A DNA stretch of 64,000 nt, from contig JAHBTD010000003.1 of the NCBI GenBank assembly GCA_019638775.1, positions 372,001 through 436,000 on the forward strand, written 5' to 3'. This DNA comes from Fimbriimonadaceae bacterium. GTDB taxonomy: Bacteria > Armatimonadota > Fimbriimonadia > Fimbriimonadales > Fimbriimonadaceae. Below the pieces are notes generated by a model that was given only the letters and a program-made list of their open reading frames with translations, ran no database searches and was not told the DNA's origin. The translations under genes were made by a program, and so were the position numbers. This document shows positions 17,431 to 25,706 of the stretch, one piece after another (positions within the stretch are counted from its first letter, which is position 1; each line of letters begins with the position of its first letter).

Positions 17431-17436
17431 AGTATA
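17431..17436 (-). promoter_or_regulatory. -10 element (TATACT) of uvrB
   Basis: TATACT on the minus strand ends 11 nt before the ATG at 17419. Transcription would start about 5 nt before the start codon, giving a nearly leaderless mRNA. No ribosome-binding site is seen and no LexA-type box is recognised. Confidence 0.5.
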
Positions 17437-17489
17437 CGTTTGTGCGGGGGAGATTTGTGAGCAGTCCGAACTATGAACTCAAAAACTGC

Positions 17490-17524
17490 GTTGGCCTGCT
17501 CGACAAGCAGTCGAGCAGGCCAAC
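17490..17524 (-). terminator. Intrinsic terminator of the first PEP-CTERM gene
   Basis: A perfect 15-bp stem (GTTGGCCTGCTCGAC at 17490-17504 with its complement at 17510-17524) and a 5-nt loop. Read on the minus strand it is followed by GCAGTTTTTG, a T run, so it terminates the gene that ends at 17546. Confidence 0.85.
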
Positions 17525-17545
17525 GATCAGAAAATATTGGAGGGT

Positions 17546-18154
17546 TTACGCCTTTTTTCGCCTTCTTGTAACCAGGGCCAATGCGCCGACTCCAAGAATA
17601 GCCATCGAAGCTGGTTCGGGAACAGGATTCGTGTTGAACTTCTGTTGAACCAAGCTAATCTGTGCCAGATCAAAATCGCCAGTTGGCGGCGCATCAAGTC
17701 GGAAAGTCTTCGTGACCTTCACGCGCGTGCTCGACCGGCTAAAGGTGATGAATTCTGAGATGGGCAGTGGAGTTGTATTTGTGTTTGTTGAGAAACTGCC
17801 AATCACGCCTGGGTTTACGAGATCGTCAACCTGCTCGGTAGCAGCGATTAAGCCAGAGCCTGAAACAGCGCCAAGGACGCTGAAGTTAACCGACCACATC
17901 TCTTCGTTCGGTCCGGAATCGGCCTCAAACATCACCGTGATCGACGCAGATGTCCAGATTGAAGGGTCCCCGACAAAAGCATTCGGAAAGAGGAAGTCAA
18001 TGTCGTAGGGGCCGGTGTTCACTGAGTGACCAGCAACGAGGCTGTTGCCTTGGTTATCCGTGACCGAGACGTTTGAGAATGAAATGGCGGCCGAACTCAC
18101 TGCCGACATTGCCAGAACAAACGTGCTTGCCGATAAAACGCGCAGGTTTTTCAC
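17546..18154 (-). CDS. PEP-CTERM sorting domain protein A
   Basis: Exported protein of 202 aa. Signal peptide MKNLRVLSASTFVLAMSAVSSAA, a beta-rich body, and a C-terminal PEP-CTERM signal: VPEPASMAILGVGALALV followed by TRRRKK. By family knowledge it is cleaved and anchored or released by an exosortase and then glycosylated; no exosortase gene is in the window. The body is related to its neighbour at 18329: both have a VKVTKTFRL/VKVKKTFTL strand and an ISLVQQKFN/ISLIQQKIN strand just before the PEP motif. It has its own terminator, so it is likely monocistronic. Confidence 0.88.
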   Translation of the reverse strand: MKNLRVLSASTFVLAMSAVSSAAISFSNVSVTDNQGNSLVAGHSVNTGPYDIDFLFPNAFVGDPSIWTSASITVMFEADSGPNEEMWSVNFSVLGAVSGSGLIAATEQVDDLVNPGVIGSFSTNTNTTPLPISEFITFSRSSTRVKVTKTFRLDAPPTGDFDLAQISLVQQKFNTNPVPEPASMAILGVGALALVTRRRKKA

Positions 18155-18281
18155 ATGTACTCCTAATTCCGCCCAACCGCTCGGGCCTGCCTATTGTCAC
18201 GATTATATGCAAGCCCGCTGCCATAAGCCGAGATTGCCGTGGGATTTAAGCAAAACCCAATAATTCTACGGGGCAAAAACA

Positions 18282-18310
18282 AAATGAGGCGGATCATAGC
18301 CGCCCCATTT
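18282..18310 (-). terminator. Intrinsic terminator of the second PEP-CTERM gene
   Basis: On the minus strand AAATGGGGCGG pairs with CCGCCTCATTT (one G-T wobble) around a short loop and is followed by TTTTGTTTTTG. It lies just after the stop of the gene ending at 18329. Confidence 0.75.
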
Positions 18311-18328
18311 CGCTTAAACCCGCGATCT

Positions 18329-18940
18329 TTACTTCTTCTTTCGACGTCGGGTGATGAGCGCTACTGCGCCAAGGCCGAGCGCCGCCATTGTTCCAGGTTC
18401 GGGAACGACGTTAATTTTCTGCTGGATCAGGCTTATCGACGCTAAGTCGAGGATTTGCGGATCCGTGCTGTCTTCCGCGATCAGCGTGAAGGTCTTCTTG
18501 ACCTTGACATGAGTGACCGCCCGGCTAAAGTTAAACGTCTGCGTATACGAAGGGGGAAGCCAGTTGCCAGCCGTCAGGGTTGCCCCGCCGCTTGCCAAGG
18601 TCCCACCGCCGGGACCAGCATCCTCAATTACCTCGTTGACGATGATCGTGCCCTTGCCGGAAAGCGCACCAAGCAAGCTAAGAACCATCTGGTTCATTGG
18701 CGTGGCGTTGGTTGCTTCGTAAGTGATGATGATATTCCCAAACCGAACCGGCGCTACAGGGTCGCCAACCGAAGCAGGCGGACTCCACAGAAAGTCGATG
18801 TTGTCTGGAAAGATGTTGACCGTGTTCCCTGGAGCAAGACTCCCAGAGACATTCACGTTAAAAAACGTAATCGCATGGGCACCCGAAGCTGCCGCTGCCG
18901 CAATCACGACTATAAATGATTTCCTAATAAAACCCAACAA
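18329..18940 (-). CDS. PEP-CTERM sorting domain protein B
   Basis: Paralogue of the protein encoded at 17546-18154. It has a signal peptide ending in ASGAHA, a body with alternating polar beta strands, and the terminal VVPEPGTMAALGLGAVALI plus TRRRKKK. The start is a TTG: a strong AGGAGGAGA lies at 18948-18956 and the candidate TTG codons are 18946, 18940 and 18937; 18940 has the most usual spacing. Probably a cell-surface or matrix protein; function unknown. Tandem duplication with divergence is the simplest origin of the pair. Confidence 0.85.
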   Translation of the reverse strand: MLGFIRKSFIVVIAAAAASGAHAITFFNVNVSGSLAPGNTVNIFPDNIDFLWSPPASVGDPVAPVRFGNIIITYEATNATPMNQMVLSLLGALSGKGTIIVNEVIEDAGPGGGTLASGGATLTAGNWLPPSYTQTFNFSRAVTHVKVKKTFTLIAEDSTDPQILDLASISLIQQKINVVPEPGTMAALGLGAVALITRRRKKK

Positions 18941-19202
18941 GACCAAATCTCCTCCTCATCGGTCGTTGGAGCACCTAAAATATTGACTCAAACAAGGTGC
19001 CCCGAAGGACGGGGACAAAAACAGTATAGCCAAGTTCGGGCTAAGTGACAAGAGAAAATAGTTCAAATTGCAACTTGTTAACGATGTCTGTTAAAATTAC
19101 CAGTGTCCAACCACCCGTCCTTTGGACCCTCTCAAAACTCTACGACGATACGGCGGGTACTCTTTGCCTCCGCGCGAAAGAGCGTGCATAAGAGAGCAAA
19201 CA

Positions 19203-19526
19203 ATGGTGTTTCGAAGGATTTATTGGGTCACGGAACAGATCGACAACAACGGCAAGAGCCAAGTTACAGGCGTTTATACGTCCATTCACGACCTTGTCGG
19301 GAACGGGTTGCGATGGATTGACGGTGAGCCCGCAGAATTTGCAACGTTTCGGCTGAGCTTGGTAAAGCTCGACTATTCGGGCGGAGTTCTTGGTTGCTGG
19401 GAATCTCCCAATTTTGATACATTGGCCGCCGATCTCCAGCCTTTCGTAGCCACGCAAGAGTTCACAATCGAAGACGTCACCCAACTCCCGCTCCTGCTTG
19501 GCGAATTCATCAATCAAGGTCGTTGA
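19203..19526 (+). CDS. Hypothetical protein, 107 aa
   Basis: Not recognised. Starts MVFRRIYWVTEQIDNNGKSQ and ends with a short helix (DVTQLPLLLGEFIN). Soluble, mixed alpha/beta, one Cys. The start is set by an AAGAGAG ribosome-binding site; the open frame upstream of it does not look coding. Its 3' end overlaps the convergent pxpC gene by 13 nt. The 256-base gap before it holds no recognisable element other than AT-rich sequence. Confidence 0.6.
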   Translation: MVFRRIYWVTEQIDNNGKSQVTGVYTSIHDLVGNGLRWIDGEPAEFATFRLSLVKLDYSGGVLGCWESPNFDTLAADLQPFVATQEFTIEDVTQLPLLLGEFINQGR

Positions 19527-20395
19527 GCGGACGTCCGGATGAGGGAAGCCAGCGAGTTCGTCTCGTTTTGCTGTCGTTCAGACTCAAGCAATGCCTCTTC
19601 AGCTGTCAAAAGCTGAAACGATAGGCTTTGGTTCTCCCTTAGCTGAGAAACTCGGGCAAGGTCGGCCTCAATGACTACCCCCACTTTTGGGTAGCCACCG
19701 ATAGTCGGGCCATCAGGACCAATGACGATCCACTCACCCTTGGGCGTGACCTGAATCGCACCAATACAGGCGGGTTCGCTCGTAATCTCCTGAAAGCCTA
19801 TGCTTGGCTTGCCGCTCAGCCGAGTTCCGACTCGATTTCGTTCGGCGAGTACGGACATGGGGTCCTCTGTCCAAAGACCAGTGTCAAACTGAGGTCCGTG
19901 AGTAGCACGGATTTTGCCTGTCGCAAGACTCTGTGGGGGACGGCTCAAGTGCTGGGCAGTCGCGTTCCCCTGAACAGTCCTCTCATTCGAGACAAGGATA
20001 TCGTTTCGTTTGACATTGGCGGCCGGGTCTCCACTCCAGCCCCCGCTCGCAGCAAGATAAGCGATCGACCCCTCAGAGTAAGCATCAATCTCCAGACGAT
20101 CCCCTTTGTGCAGCGTGAAGGTGCTGTTTGAACTTGCCGTGGTTCCATTCACAGAGACCGGACCATTTCCACCCACCAAGGCGACCCTAATCGTCTCTTC
20201 GGCAATGAAGACGCCGCCATACATAGGCAGCTCCAAGGCTAATTCGGAAAGTGAGTTCCCAAGTAGAGCGTTGGCGAGCAGGTGAGATTCCCTGTCCCAA
20301 GGTCCCCCGTAAGGTACACCAAAGTGTCGTCTGCCAAACCTGCGTTCTCCCTGGAGAGTCGCGGCACCCGAGATTGAGAAAACGCGTAGACTCAA
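19514..20395 (-). CDS. pxpC: 5-oxoprolinase subunit C (biotin-dependent carboxyltransferase-like)
   Basis: Part of the prokaryotic ATP-dependent 5-oxoprolinase PxpABC, which opens pyroglutamate to glutamate. The protein is 293 aa. Family motifs: GRRHFGVPYGGPWD near residue 21-34, LALELPMYGG, ASGGWSG, and RVGTRLSGKP later. The start is TTG, overlapping the pxpA stop as TTGA, so the subunit is translationally coupled. Gene order pxpB-pxpA-pxpC is the common bacterial arrangement. Confidence 0.93.
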   Translation of the reverse strand: MSLRVFSISGAATLQGERRFGRRHFGVPYGGPWDRESHLLANALLGNSLSELALELPMYGGVFIAEETIRVALVGGNGPVSVNGTTASSNSTFTLHKGDRLEIDAYSEGSIAYLAASGGWSGDPAANVKRNDILVSNERTVQGNATAQHLSRPPQSLATGKIRATHGPQFDTGLWTEDPMSVLAERNRVGTRLSGKPSIGFQEITSEPACIGAIQVTPKGEWIVIGPDGPTIGGYPKVGVVIEADLARVSQLRENQSLSFQLLTAEEALLESERQQNETNSLASLIRTSAQRP

Positions 20396-21087
20396 GCCCG
20401 AATCTCCCAGCCCCCAGATTCCAATGCCGTGCGTATTCGTTGGGCAAAATCGACACAGCCTTCGGTGTCGCCATGAAGACAGATGGAATTGACTCGCGAT
20501 GCGAGGTCAAGCGCTTGCCGTACGACCGCTTCGTGATCCGTCAAAACTGCTCCTGGCTGTGTTCGAGGAATCAAAGTTCCAGCCGCTGTGTAGCCACGGT
20601 CAGCAAATCCCTCTGTAATGACCGCTACACCCTGCTGTCGCAGCTCAGAAGCAAACTCAGACCCAGCCAACATCATGATCGGCAGACGATACTCAAGGGC
20701 GATTTCAAGCGCGACCCTCCGAGCCCAATCTCCAGATGGGTTTCCAGCGGGAGTGGTCATTAAGTTGTACCAAGCGCCATGAGGCTTGATGTAGTCAGCC
20801 CCTAACTCAGCGACAAATCGGGCTACCTGCTCTTGCAGGCTCTCTGCCCAAGGCCCCAGCAAGTCGTCGGATGGGTTTCGTCGCCCCATCCCTTCTCGAT
20901 CTGGAAACCCGGGATGGATGCCTACCCGAATCCCCAAGGTTCGACACTGTGCAACGGTTGCCGAGGTCAGATCCCATAAGCCGGCGTGTTCTCCACAACA
21001 AACGTTTGCGGAACTGACGATGCTGAGTAACGCATCATCGTTAGGAAATCCCTCCGCAATATCGACGTTAAGATCAACCCGCTTCAC
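20392..21087 (-). CDS. pxpA: 5-oxoprolinase subunit A (LamB/YcsF family)
   Basis: Catalytic partner of 5-oxoprolinase, a TIM-barrel-like deacetylase-fold protein. The protein is 231 aa, slightly shorter than the usual 250. Motifs DLNVDIAEGFPNDDALL, SSANVCCGEHAG, GIHPGFPDREGMGRR, YIKPHGAWYN and SICLHGDTEGC are all in place. A GTG start overlaps the pxpB stop as GTGA. In the usual protein the first motif is DLNxDxGE; here it is DLNVDIAE, a small change next to the active-site region. Confidence 0.95.
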   Translation of the reverse strand: MKRVDLNVDIAEGFPNDDALLSIVSSANVCCGEHAGLWDLTSATVAQCRTLGIRVGIHPGFPDREGMGRRNPSDDLLGPWAESLQEQVARFVAELGADYIKPHGAWYNLMTTPAGNPSGDWARRVALEIALEYRLPIMMLAGSEFASELRQQGVAVITEGFADRGYTAAGTLIPRTQPGAVLTDHEAVVRQALDLASRVNSICLHGDTEGCVDFAQRIRTALESGGWEIRA

Positions 21088-21728
21088 AAGCGCTCTCCTT
21101 GCAGCCTGGAAAACTCGGCCTCGTCAATCCGCTTAAACTGAACTTGGTCGCCGGCAGTAATCGGAAAGTAGTCATCGTCGACATCAACGATTGTCAGTGG
21201 AGTGCGTCCTAACAACCACCATCCTCCGGGACGTTCCAGCGGGTAAATGCCGGTTTGCCCATTCGCAATCGCAACACTCCCAGGTTCTATGCGCGTTCGT
21301 GGGCTGGGGCGCCGCCCTAACCCTCGGAGATTCTCAGGCAGATAGCCGAGAAACGGAAACCCTGGACAAAAGCCGACGGCGTAGCACAGATAGGAAACGC
21401 TCAAATGGTAATGAATGACCGACTCGGCTGATGTATCCAGCTTGCTCGCAACTTCGGCAAGGTCGATCCCAAGTTCATAGCAGACAGGAATAGAGTGCTG
21501 CCGAACGGACTCATGCGAAGCCTCGGCTGCATCCTCGATAAACCTCTCCACATCCTGCTGCGTGAGTATCCTTCGGTCGGTGTAGATGCCCACCGTTGCA
21601 TAGCTAGGCACAACATCAACGATGCCGTCTAACCGGAGTGTCCGCAAGGCCGCTGCAATCACATAGGCTGGTTGATCGCCAAGTTCAGATACGATCCATG
21701 CGCTCTCTCCCAACCGCTGAACCCGCAT
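21084..21728 (-). CDS. pxpB: 5-oxoprolinase subunit B (KipI family)
   Basis: Protein of 214 aa that forms the kinase-like heterodimer with PxpC in 5-oxoprolinase. Family motifs YATVGIYTD, PVCYELGIDLAEVA, then the strongly conserved VGFCPGFPFLGYLPENL, the RTRIEPGSVAIANGQTGIYP motif and the GGWWLLGRTPL signature. First gene of the pxpBAC operon. Immediately upstream on the minus strand are TACTTT and TATAG, -10-like sequences within 10 nt of the ATG, consistent with a very short leader. Confidence 0.94.
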   Translation of the reverse strand: MRVQRLGESAWIVSELGDQPAYVIAAALRTLRLDGIVDVVPSYATVGIYTDRRILTQQDVERFIEDAAEASHESVRQHSIPVCYELGIDLAEVASKLDTSAESVIHYHLSVSYLCYAVGFCPGFPFLGYLPENLRGLGRRPSPRTRIEPGSVAIANGQTGIYPLERPGGWWLLGRTPLTIVDVDDDYFPITAGDQVQFKRIDEAEFSRLQGERL

Positions 21729-21818
21729 CTATAAAGTATGTCCGAAGCTGGTCGCGGCTGCAAATGGAGCATTGATCGGAATCGACGACTCACCGCGACT
21801 TGTTAAGGTTCGATAGAT

Positions 21819-21824
21819 TAGAAT
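21819..21824 (+). promoter_or_regulatory. -10 element (TAGAAT) of dut
   Basis: TAGAAT ends 10 nt before the ATG at 21835. An in-frame ATG at 21823 lies inside the element and so would probably not be transcribed, which decides the start of dut. Confidence 0.45.
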
Positions 21825-21834
21825 GGGTGACGTC

Positions 21835-22272
21835 ATGGACAAGGTCCCCATTCCGATCACGCTCAGCCCCGATGCCCAGCTTCCGGCCTACGAAACCGAC
21901 GGCGCAGCAGGGATGGACCTTCGATGCACCGAGGATTTTGAGCTTCAGCCGATGGAGAGGAAGGCCGTCCCCACTGGTCTGAAAGTTGCAATCCCTATAG
22001 GATTCGAGGGGCAAGTCCGCCCGAGATCGGGCCTTGCCATTCGTCTTGGCTTGTCGATGGTGAACACTCCGGGAACTATAGACAGCGATTATCGCGGAGA
22101 AATTAAGGTTCTGATGATCAATTTGGGGCAAGAGGTCGTCAAAGTTTCCAAAGGTGAACGGATAGCCCAATTGGTGATCTGTCCAGTCGCACGTGCGGAG
22201 TGGATCGTGACCGAAGAGCTCGAAGACACAACAAGGGGTGTTGGCGGATTTGGCAGTACAGGAACCCAGTAA
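21835..22272 (+). CDS. dut: dUTP diphosphatase
   Basis: Hydrolyses dUTP to dUMP, keeping uracil out of DNA and feeding thymidylate synthesis. Homotrimeric type with all five motifs: GAAGMDLRC (1), RPRSGLA (2), NTPGTIDSDYRGEIKV (3, catalytic Asp and Tyr), KGERIAQLVI (4), and RGVGGFGSTG (5). The start at 21835 (MDKVPIPITL) is preferred to 21823 because the latter falls within the -10 hexamer. The product is 145 aa. A zinc-ribbon gene begins 4 nt after its stop. A type 4 uracil-DNA glycosylase, acting on the same problem, is at the far end of the window. Confidence 0.96.
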   Translation: MDKVPIPITLSPDAQLPAYETDGAAGMDLRCTEDFELQPMERKAVPTGLKVAIPIGFEGQVRPRSGLAIRLGLSMVNTPGTIDSDYRGEIKVLMINLGQEVVKVSKGERIAQLVICPVARAEWIVTEELEDTTRGVGGFGSTGTQ

Positions 22273-22276
22273 AGAT

Positions 22277-23353
22277 GTGATTCTATGCGACCGTTGCTTT
22301 GCAATGGTCAAAGCGGAAGCGGAGTTTTGCCCCGATTGTGGAGCCCCGATTGCCCACGATGACGCACCAAGCGAGGGGAGTGACGCCGCGATCTATCCCG
22401 AACTTGCACGGGCGAACCTGCTGCGCATGCGCGGTGAGTACAAACAAGCCGAGGACATCTGCCTTTCGATCTTGCGCCGATTCCCAAACAACGCCACCGC
22501 GAACGGTCTCCTTGGCGACATGAAGGCTGAACAGGGCGATCTTGAGCAGGCTGCTGAATGGTATGAGCTTGCCTTGGACCTCGTTGACGATACAACGATC
22601 AAGACCAAACTCGTCAATGTCAAAAAGCGCATCCAGGAACGAGAGGTCGCCAACACGGCAAAGCAGATCGGACTGCCTTCGAACAAGCCCAAGACCGGCC
22701 TTTACGTGGTCGTGATTCTCATCCTCATTGGCGGTTCAGCGGCTGCGGCCTACATGATGGGCCAGCAATCGAATATCGCAAATACCAATGGAAAGCAAGC
22801 GATGACCGCGCCATTGAACATTCCCGGAAATTCGAACAAAGGCGACAAGGGAACCGCAAACCCGGACAATGGCGATGAAGGTGCCACGGTGGAACCGCCC
22901 ATTCCATCGGCAAAGCCAGAAGTAGATCGGCAGCTTATCCAGGCTCTTAGTTTGGCCACGACTTTCGGCGCTAAGGTCATCGACGCATTTCAAGACCCTC
23001 GAACGAAGCAGATCACGGTCACGTTTGTTGGCACAGAAGGCGAGAATCTACACACAATCGCCGCTGAGCTTGGAAAGGCCGCTCTTGACAGCCATCTGGA
23101 GTCCCCGAAGGTCACCATCCGCGGGATCGTCTCGAATAGGATTTCTTTGGTAGCCGATATGACACGAGAGTCTCTTCGGAGCCTTGACACTCCCGAATGG
23201 AAGCAGGCACACGAGAGCGACCCCGATGCCTGGGCAAATGCCGTCCTCTCTAACGTTTGGCCACCCACAGCCAACTCCGACGCATCACGTTCGGAAGCAG
23301 CCCCACCTTCTGAACGAGGCGATGCAAGTGGGCAGCCTTTGCAAGGAAACTAA
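22277..23353 (+). CDS. Zinc-ribbon, TPR and single-pass membrane protein
   Basis: Begins with a four-Cys zinc ribbon (CDRC...CPDC), then TPR-like helices (ELARANLLRMRGEYKQAEDI, ATANGLLGDMKAEQGDLEQA), one transmembrane helix (GLYVVVILILIGGSAAAAYM, about residues 140-160), a Gly/Asn/Asp-rich linker and a C-terminal alpha/beta domain (about residues 230-330) that I do not recognise. Topology suggests an N-terminal cytoplasmic zinc ribbon and an external C-terminal domain. The GTG at 22277 is 4 nt after the dut stop; a GTG at 22238 overlapping dut is an alternative. Function unknown. Confidence 0.75.
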   Translation: MILCDRCFAMVKAEAEFCPDCGAPIAHDDAPSEGSDAAIYPELARANLLRMRGEYKQAEDICLSILRRFPNNATANGLLGDMKAEQGDLEQAAEWYELALDLVDDTTIKTKLVNVKKRIQEREVANTAKQIGLPSNKPKTGLYVVVILILIGGSAAAAYMMGQQSNIANTNGKQAMTAPLNIPGNSNKGDKGTANPDNGDEGATVEPPIPSAKPEVDRQLIQALSLATTFGAKVIDAFQDPRTKQITVTFVGTEGENLHTIAAELGKAALDSHLESPKVTIRGIVSNRISLVADMTRESLRSLDTPEWKQAHESDPDAWANAVLSNVWPPTANSDASRSEAAPPSERGDASGQPLQGN

Positions 23354-23400
23354 GCCAAAGCGATAGACATTCGCGCTGTCGGGATGGGCAAAATGGGTCG

Positions 23401-24147
23401 ATGAAGCTTTCGGTCCAACTCTTCACGCTCCGCGACCAGTGCGACGCCGACCTACCAGGAACGTTGAACTGCCTACGCCAAATGGACCTGAATTACGTAG
23501 AGTTGGCCGGGTTTGCGGGACGCTCCGCTTCCGAGTTCCGTAAGCTGCTTGACGATCACGGACTAAAGGCGAGCGGCGCTCACGTCGGAATCGGTGACCT
23601 CGAAAGCGATTTCGATACGACGATCGATGCCTATAAAACGGTCGGGACAGACCAGATTTTTGTCCCGTGGATCGGAAAGGACGCCTACGAGAACGGTTGG
23701 GCTTCGTTTGCCGACCGCATGAACAAGATGGGAGCCCGCGTACAAGCCACCGGTCTGCAGCTTGGCTATCACAATCATGCATTTGAATTCGCGCTAGAAG
23801 GCGGGCGTCCGGGTTTGGATGTCTTTTATGAAGCCGCTAATCCCGAATACGTAAAGGCCCAAATCGATGTCTACTGGGTGCTTGACGGTGGGCAAAACCC
23901 TGCGGAATATGTCCGGAAACTGAAGGGTCGAGTGCCCTCGGTCCACCTCAAAGATGGCGATGGCAAGCAGCCCCCGACCTACCTTGAAGCTGGTCGTGGC
24001 GTCGTCGATTGGGATTCCGTGCTCGCGGCTTGCACCGAAGCCGGAGTCGAATTTGGCTCGATTGAGCTCGACACCTGCATTCGTCCTGGATTAGAAATGG
24101 TCCGTGAATCAGTCGAGTTTTTCCGCAGCAAGGGTGTCTCTGAGTAA
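23401..24147 (+). CDS. Sugar phosphate isomerase/epimerase (xylose isomerase-like TIM barrel)
   Basis: 248-aa TIM-barrel protein of the AP endonuclease 2 / IolE-like superfamily. Starts MKLSVQLFTLRDQC, with YHNHAFEF and the metal ligands expected in FDVYW-like (QIDVYWVLDGG), VHLKDG and IELDTC. This is a very common family in Planctomycetes and Armatimonadota with many uncharacterised members acting on keto sugars or inositols. Substrate unknown. Stands alone; the 24 bases after its stop and before deoB hold no clear hairpin. Confidence 0.85.
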   Translation: MKLSVQLFTLRDQCDADLPGTLNCLRQMDLNYVELAGFAGRSASEFRKLLDDHGLKASGAHVGIGDLESDFDTTIDAYKTVGTDQIFVPWIGKDAYENGWASFADRMNKMGARVQATGLQLGYHNHAFEFALEGGRPGLDVFYEAANPEYVKAQIDVYWVLDGGQNPAEYVRKLKGRVPSVHLKDGDGKQPPTYLEAGRGVVDWDSVLAACTEAGVEFGSIELDTCIRPGLEMVRESVEFFRSKGVSE

Positions 24148-24189
24148 CTCTTTGCAGGATAACGAGACGCAATTATCAGTCGTTTCCAA

Positions 24190-25347
24190 TCAAACCAGAG
24201 AGTGTCCCGTATATTTCCAATCCAAGCCAATATGAGCAGCCACTGAAGCGCCGACGCAACCAAATCCGTCGTTGTCGCCCAAAGCCGCAGTCTGAATCCC
24301 AACCCCTATTGCAACAAAGGGAACGTACTCTCGGGAGTGATCGGTGGAGGTCGTCGTTGGGTCGTTGCCGTGGTCCGCTGTAAGGATCAGAAGATCGTCA
24401 TTCTCTAGGCGATCCAGGGTCCTTCCGAGAAAGACGTCGAACTCCTCAAGGCATTTTGCGAAGCCGACAGGGTCATTGCGATGGCCGAAGAGCATGTCCG
24501 TATCCTCGAAGTTCGCGAACACGAAGCGCGATTCTGAGGACAGCGAATTTAGCACCTTTTTCATATGCTCGGGATTGCTCTGTGTTCGATCGACGAGGTG
24601 AAACCCGCGCCCATTAAAGAGTTCGGGCACCACGCCAACGCCGAAGACATCGCCGATAGAGTCAATAAGGTTTATTGGGGCTTCTATCGGGTAGTCCTTC
24701 CGTTTTTCGGTTCGTGTGAAACCTTCCTCGGGTGTTCCGATGAACGGTCGGGCGATGATCCGCTGAACGTTGTTCGGGGCAACGCAGAGGTCTCGTGCAA
24801 TCTGGCACCACTCGTATAGCTTCTCAATCGGCACGATCCCCTCATGGCAAGCGAGTTGGAAGACGCTGTCGGCGCTGGTATACAGGATTGGAAATCCCGT
24901 TTCTACATGGAGCTTTCCGAGGTCCTCGATGATCTTCGTTCCGCTGGCTGCGCGGTTGCCAAGAGTTTGAGTGCCCGTTGCCTTTTCAAAAGCCTTCACG
25001 AGAGGGATTGGAAACCCATCAGGATAGGTTGGGAATGGCTTGTCAAGGACAATACCCATCATCTCCCAGTGTCCGGTGACGGAGTCTTTGCCACCTTTCG
25101 ATAGCGGTTTTAGGCGTCCGTAGCGAGTCTTCAAGCCGTTGGCAACGATTCCCGGGACGACACCGTCGACATCAATGCCTCCAGCTCGGAGAAATCCACA
25201 TGCCGCAAGGTTCGGGGCGTTAAATCCCCCAACGGCATCCCAAACGTGTTTAAGGGTGCTGGGCTCATCGAGGTCGTGAAACTCGGGTGCATCTGGCGCG
25301 ACCCCTGCACCAACCCCATCCAGCACAATGACGATGGCTCTCTTCAC
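24190..25347 (-). CDS. deoB: Phosphopentomutase
   Basis: Interconverts (deoxy)ribose 1-phosphate and 5-phosphate in nucleoside salvage; alkaline-phosphatase superfamily with two Mn ions. 385 aa. Motifs: VIVLDGVGAGVAPDA (first metal Asp), DSVTGHWEMMGI (nucleophile Thr), TSADSVFQLACHE, FANFEDTDMLFGHRND, LTADHGNDPTTTSTDHSREYVP (metal-binding) near the C-terminus. GTG start. The gene is alone on the minus strand; no deoC or nucleoside phosphorylase nearby. Confidence 0.96.
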   Translation of the reverse strand: MKRAIVIVLDGVGAGVAPDAPEFHDLDEPSTLKHVWDAVGGFNAPNLAACGFLRAGGIDVDGVVPGIVANGLKTRYGRLKPLSKGGKDSVTGHWEMMGIVLDKPFPTYPDGFPIPLVKAFEKATGTQTLGNRAASGTKIIEDLGKLHVETGFPILYTSADSVFQLACHEGIVPIEKLYEWCQIARDLCVAPNNVQRIIARPFIGTPEEGFTRTEKRKDYPIEAPINLIDSIGDVFGVGVVPELFNGRGFHLVDRTQSNPEHMKKVLNSLSSESRFVFANFEDTDMLFGHRNDPVGFAKCLEEFDVFLGRTLDRLENDDLLILTADHGNDPTTTSTDHSREYVPFVAIGVGIQTAALGDNDGFGCVGASVAAHIGLDWKYTGHSLV

Positions 25348-25459
25348 ACTTCAAGATACCTGCCGCGGTTAGGCACGGTCTGGGCTATCCTATCGGGCAT
25401 CCTGATTCTTTATGCCTGTCGTGCAATGCAAAGATGCACTGTTACGTCACGAAAGATAA

Positions 25460-25690
25460 ATGGAACAACTTGGGAGATTGTTGCTCGGGGTAGGCATCGT
25501 CACTGCCGTAATCGGCGCTGGGCTGTGGGCTCTGGGACAACTCCCCATGTTCCGGGGTGGGCGCGGGCTACCGGGCGACATCAGCGTCCAGCGAGATGGT
25601 TTCAGCTTCCAGTTTCCCATCGTTACTTGTATCGTGTTAAGTGCACTCCTGAGCCTCATTTTTTGGCTGATTTCGGCTTGGCGGCGGTAA
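25460..25690 (+). CDS. DUF2905-family small membrane protein
   Basis: 76 aa with two membrane helices (residues about 6-26 and 51-72) linked by a short loop that has the family-typical RGLPGDISVQRDGFSFQFPIV motif (usual form GRLPGDI...NF.FYFPI). Function of the family is unknown. It precedes the HAD hydrolase by 16 nt and could be co-transcribed with it and queA. Confidence 0.85.
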   Translation: MEQLGRLLLGVGIVTAVIGAGLWALGQLPMFRGGRGLPGDISVQRDGFSFQFPIVTCIVLSALLSLIFWLISAWRR

Positions 25691-25706
25691 AGTTCTGCCT
25701 GACGCC

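Noticed and set aside
23423-23782. 119-aa open frame antisense to the sugar isomerase-like gene
   Set aside because: Basic, low-quality shadow frame with no motif.
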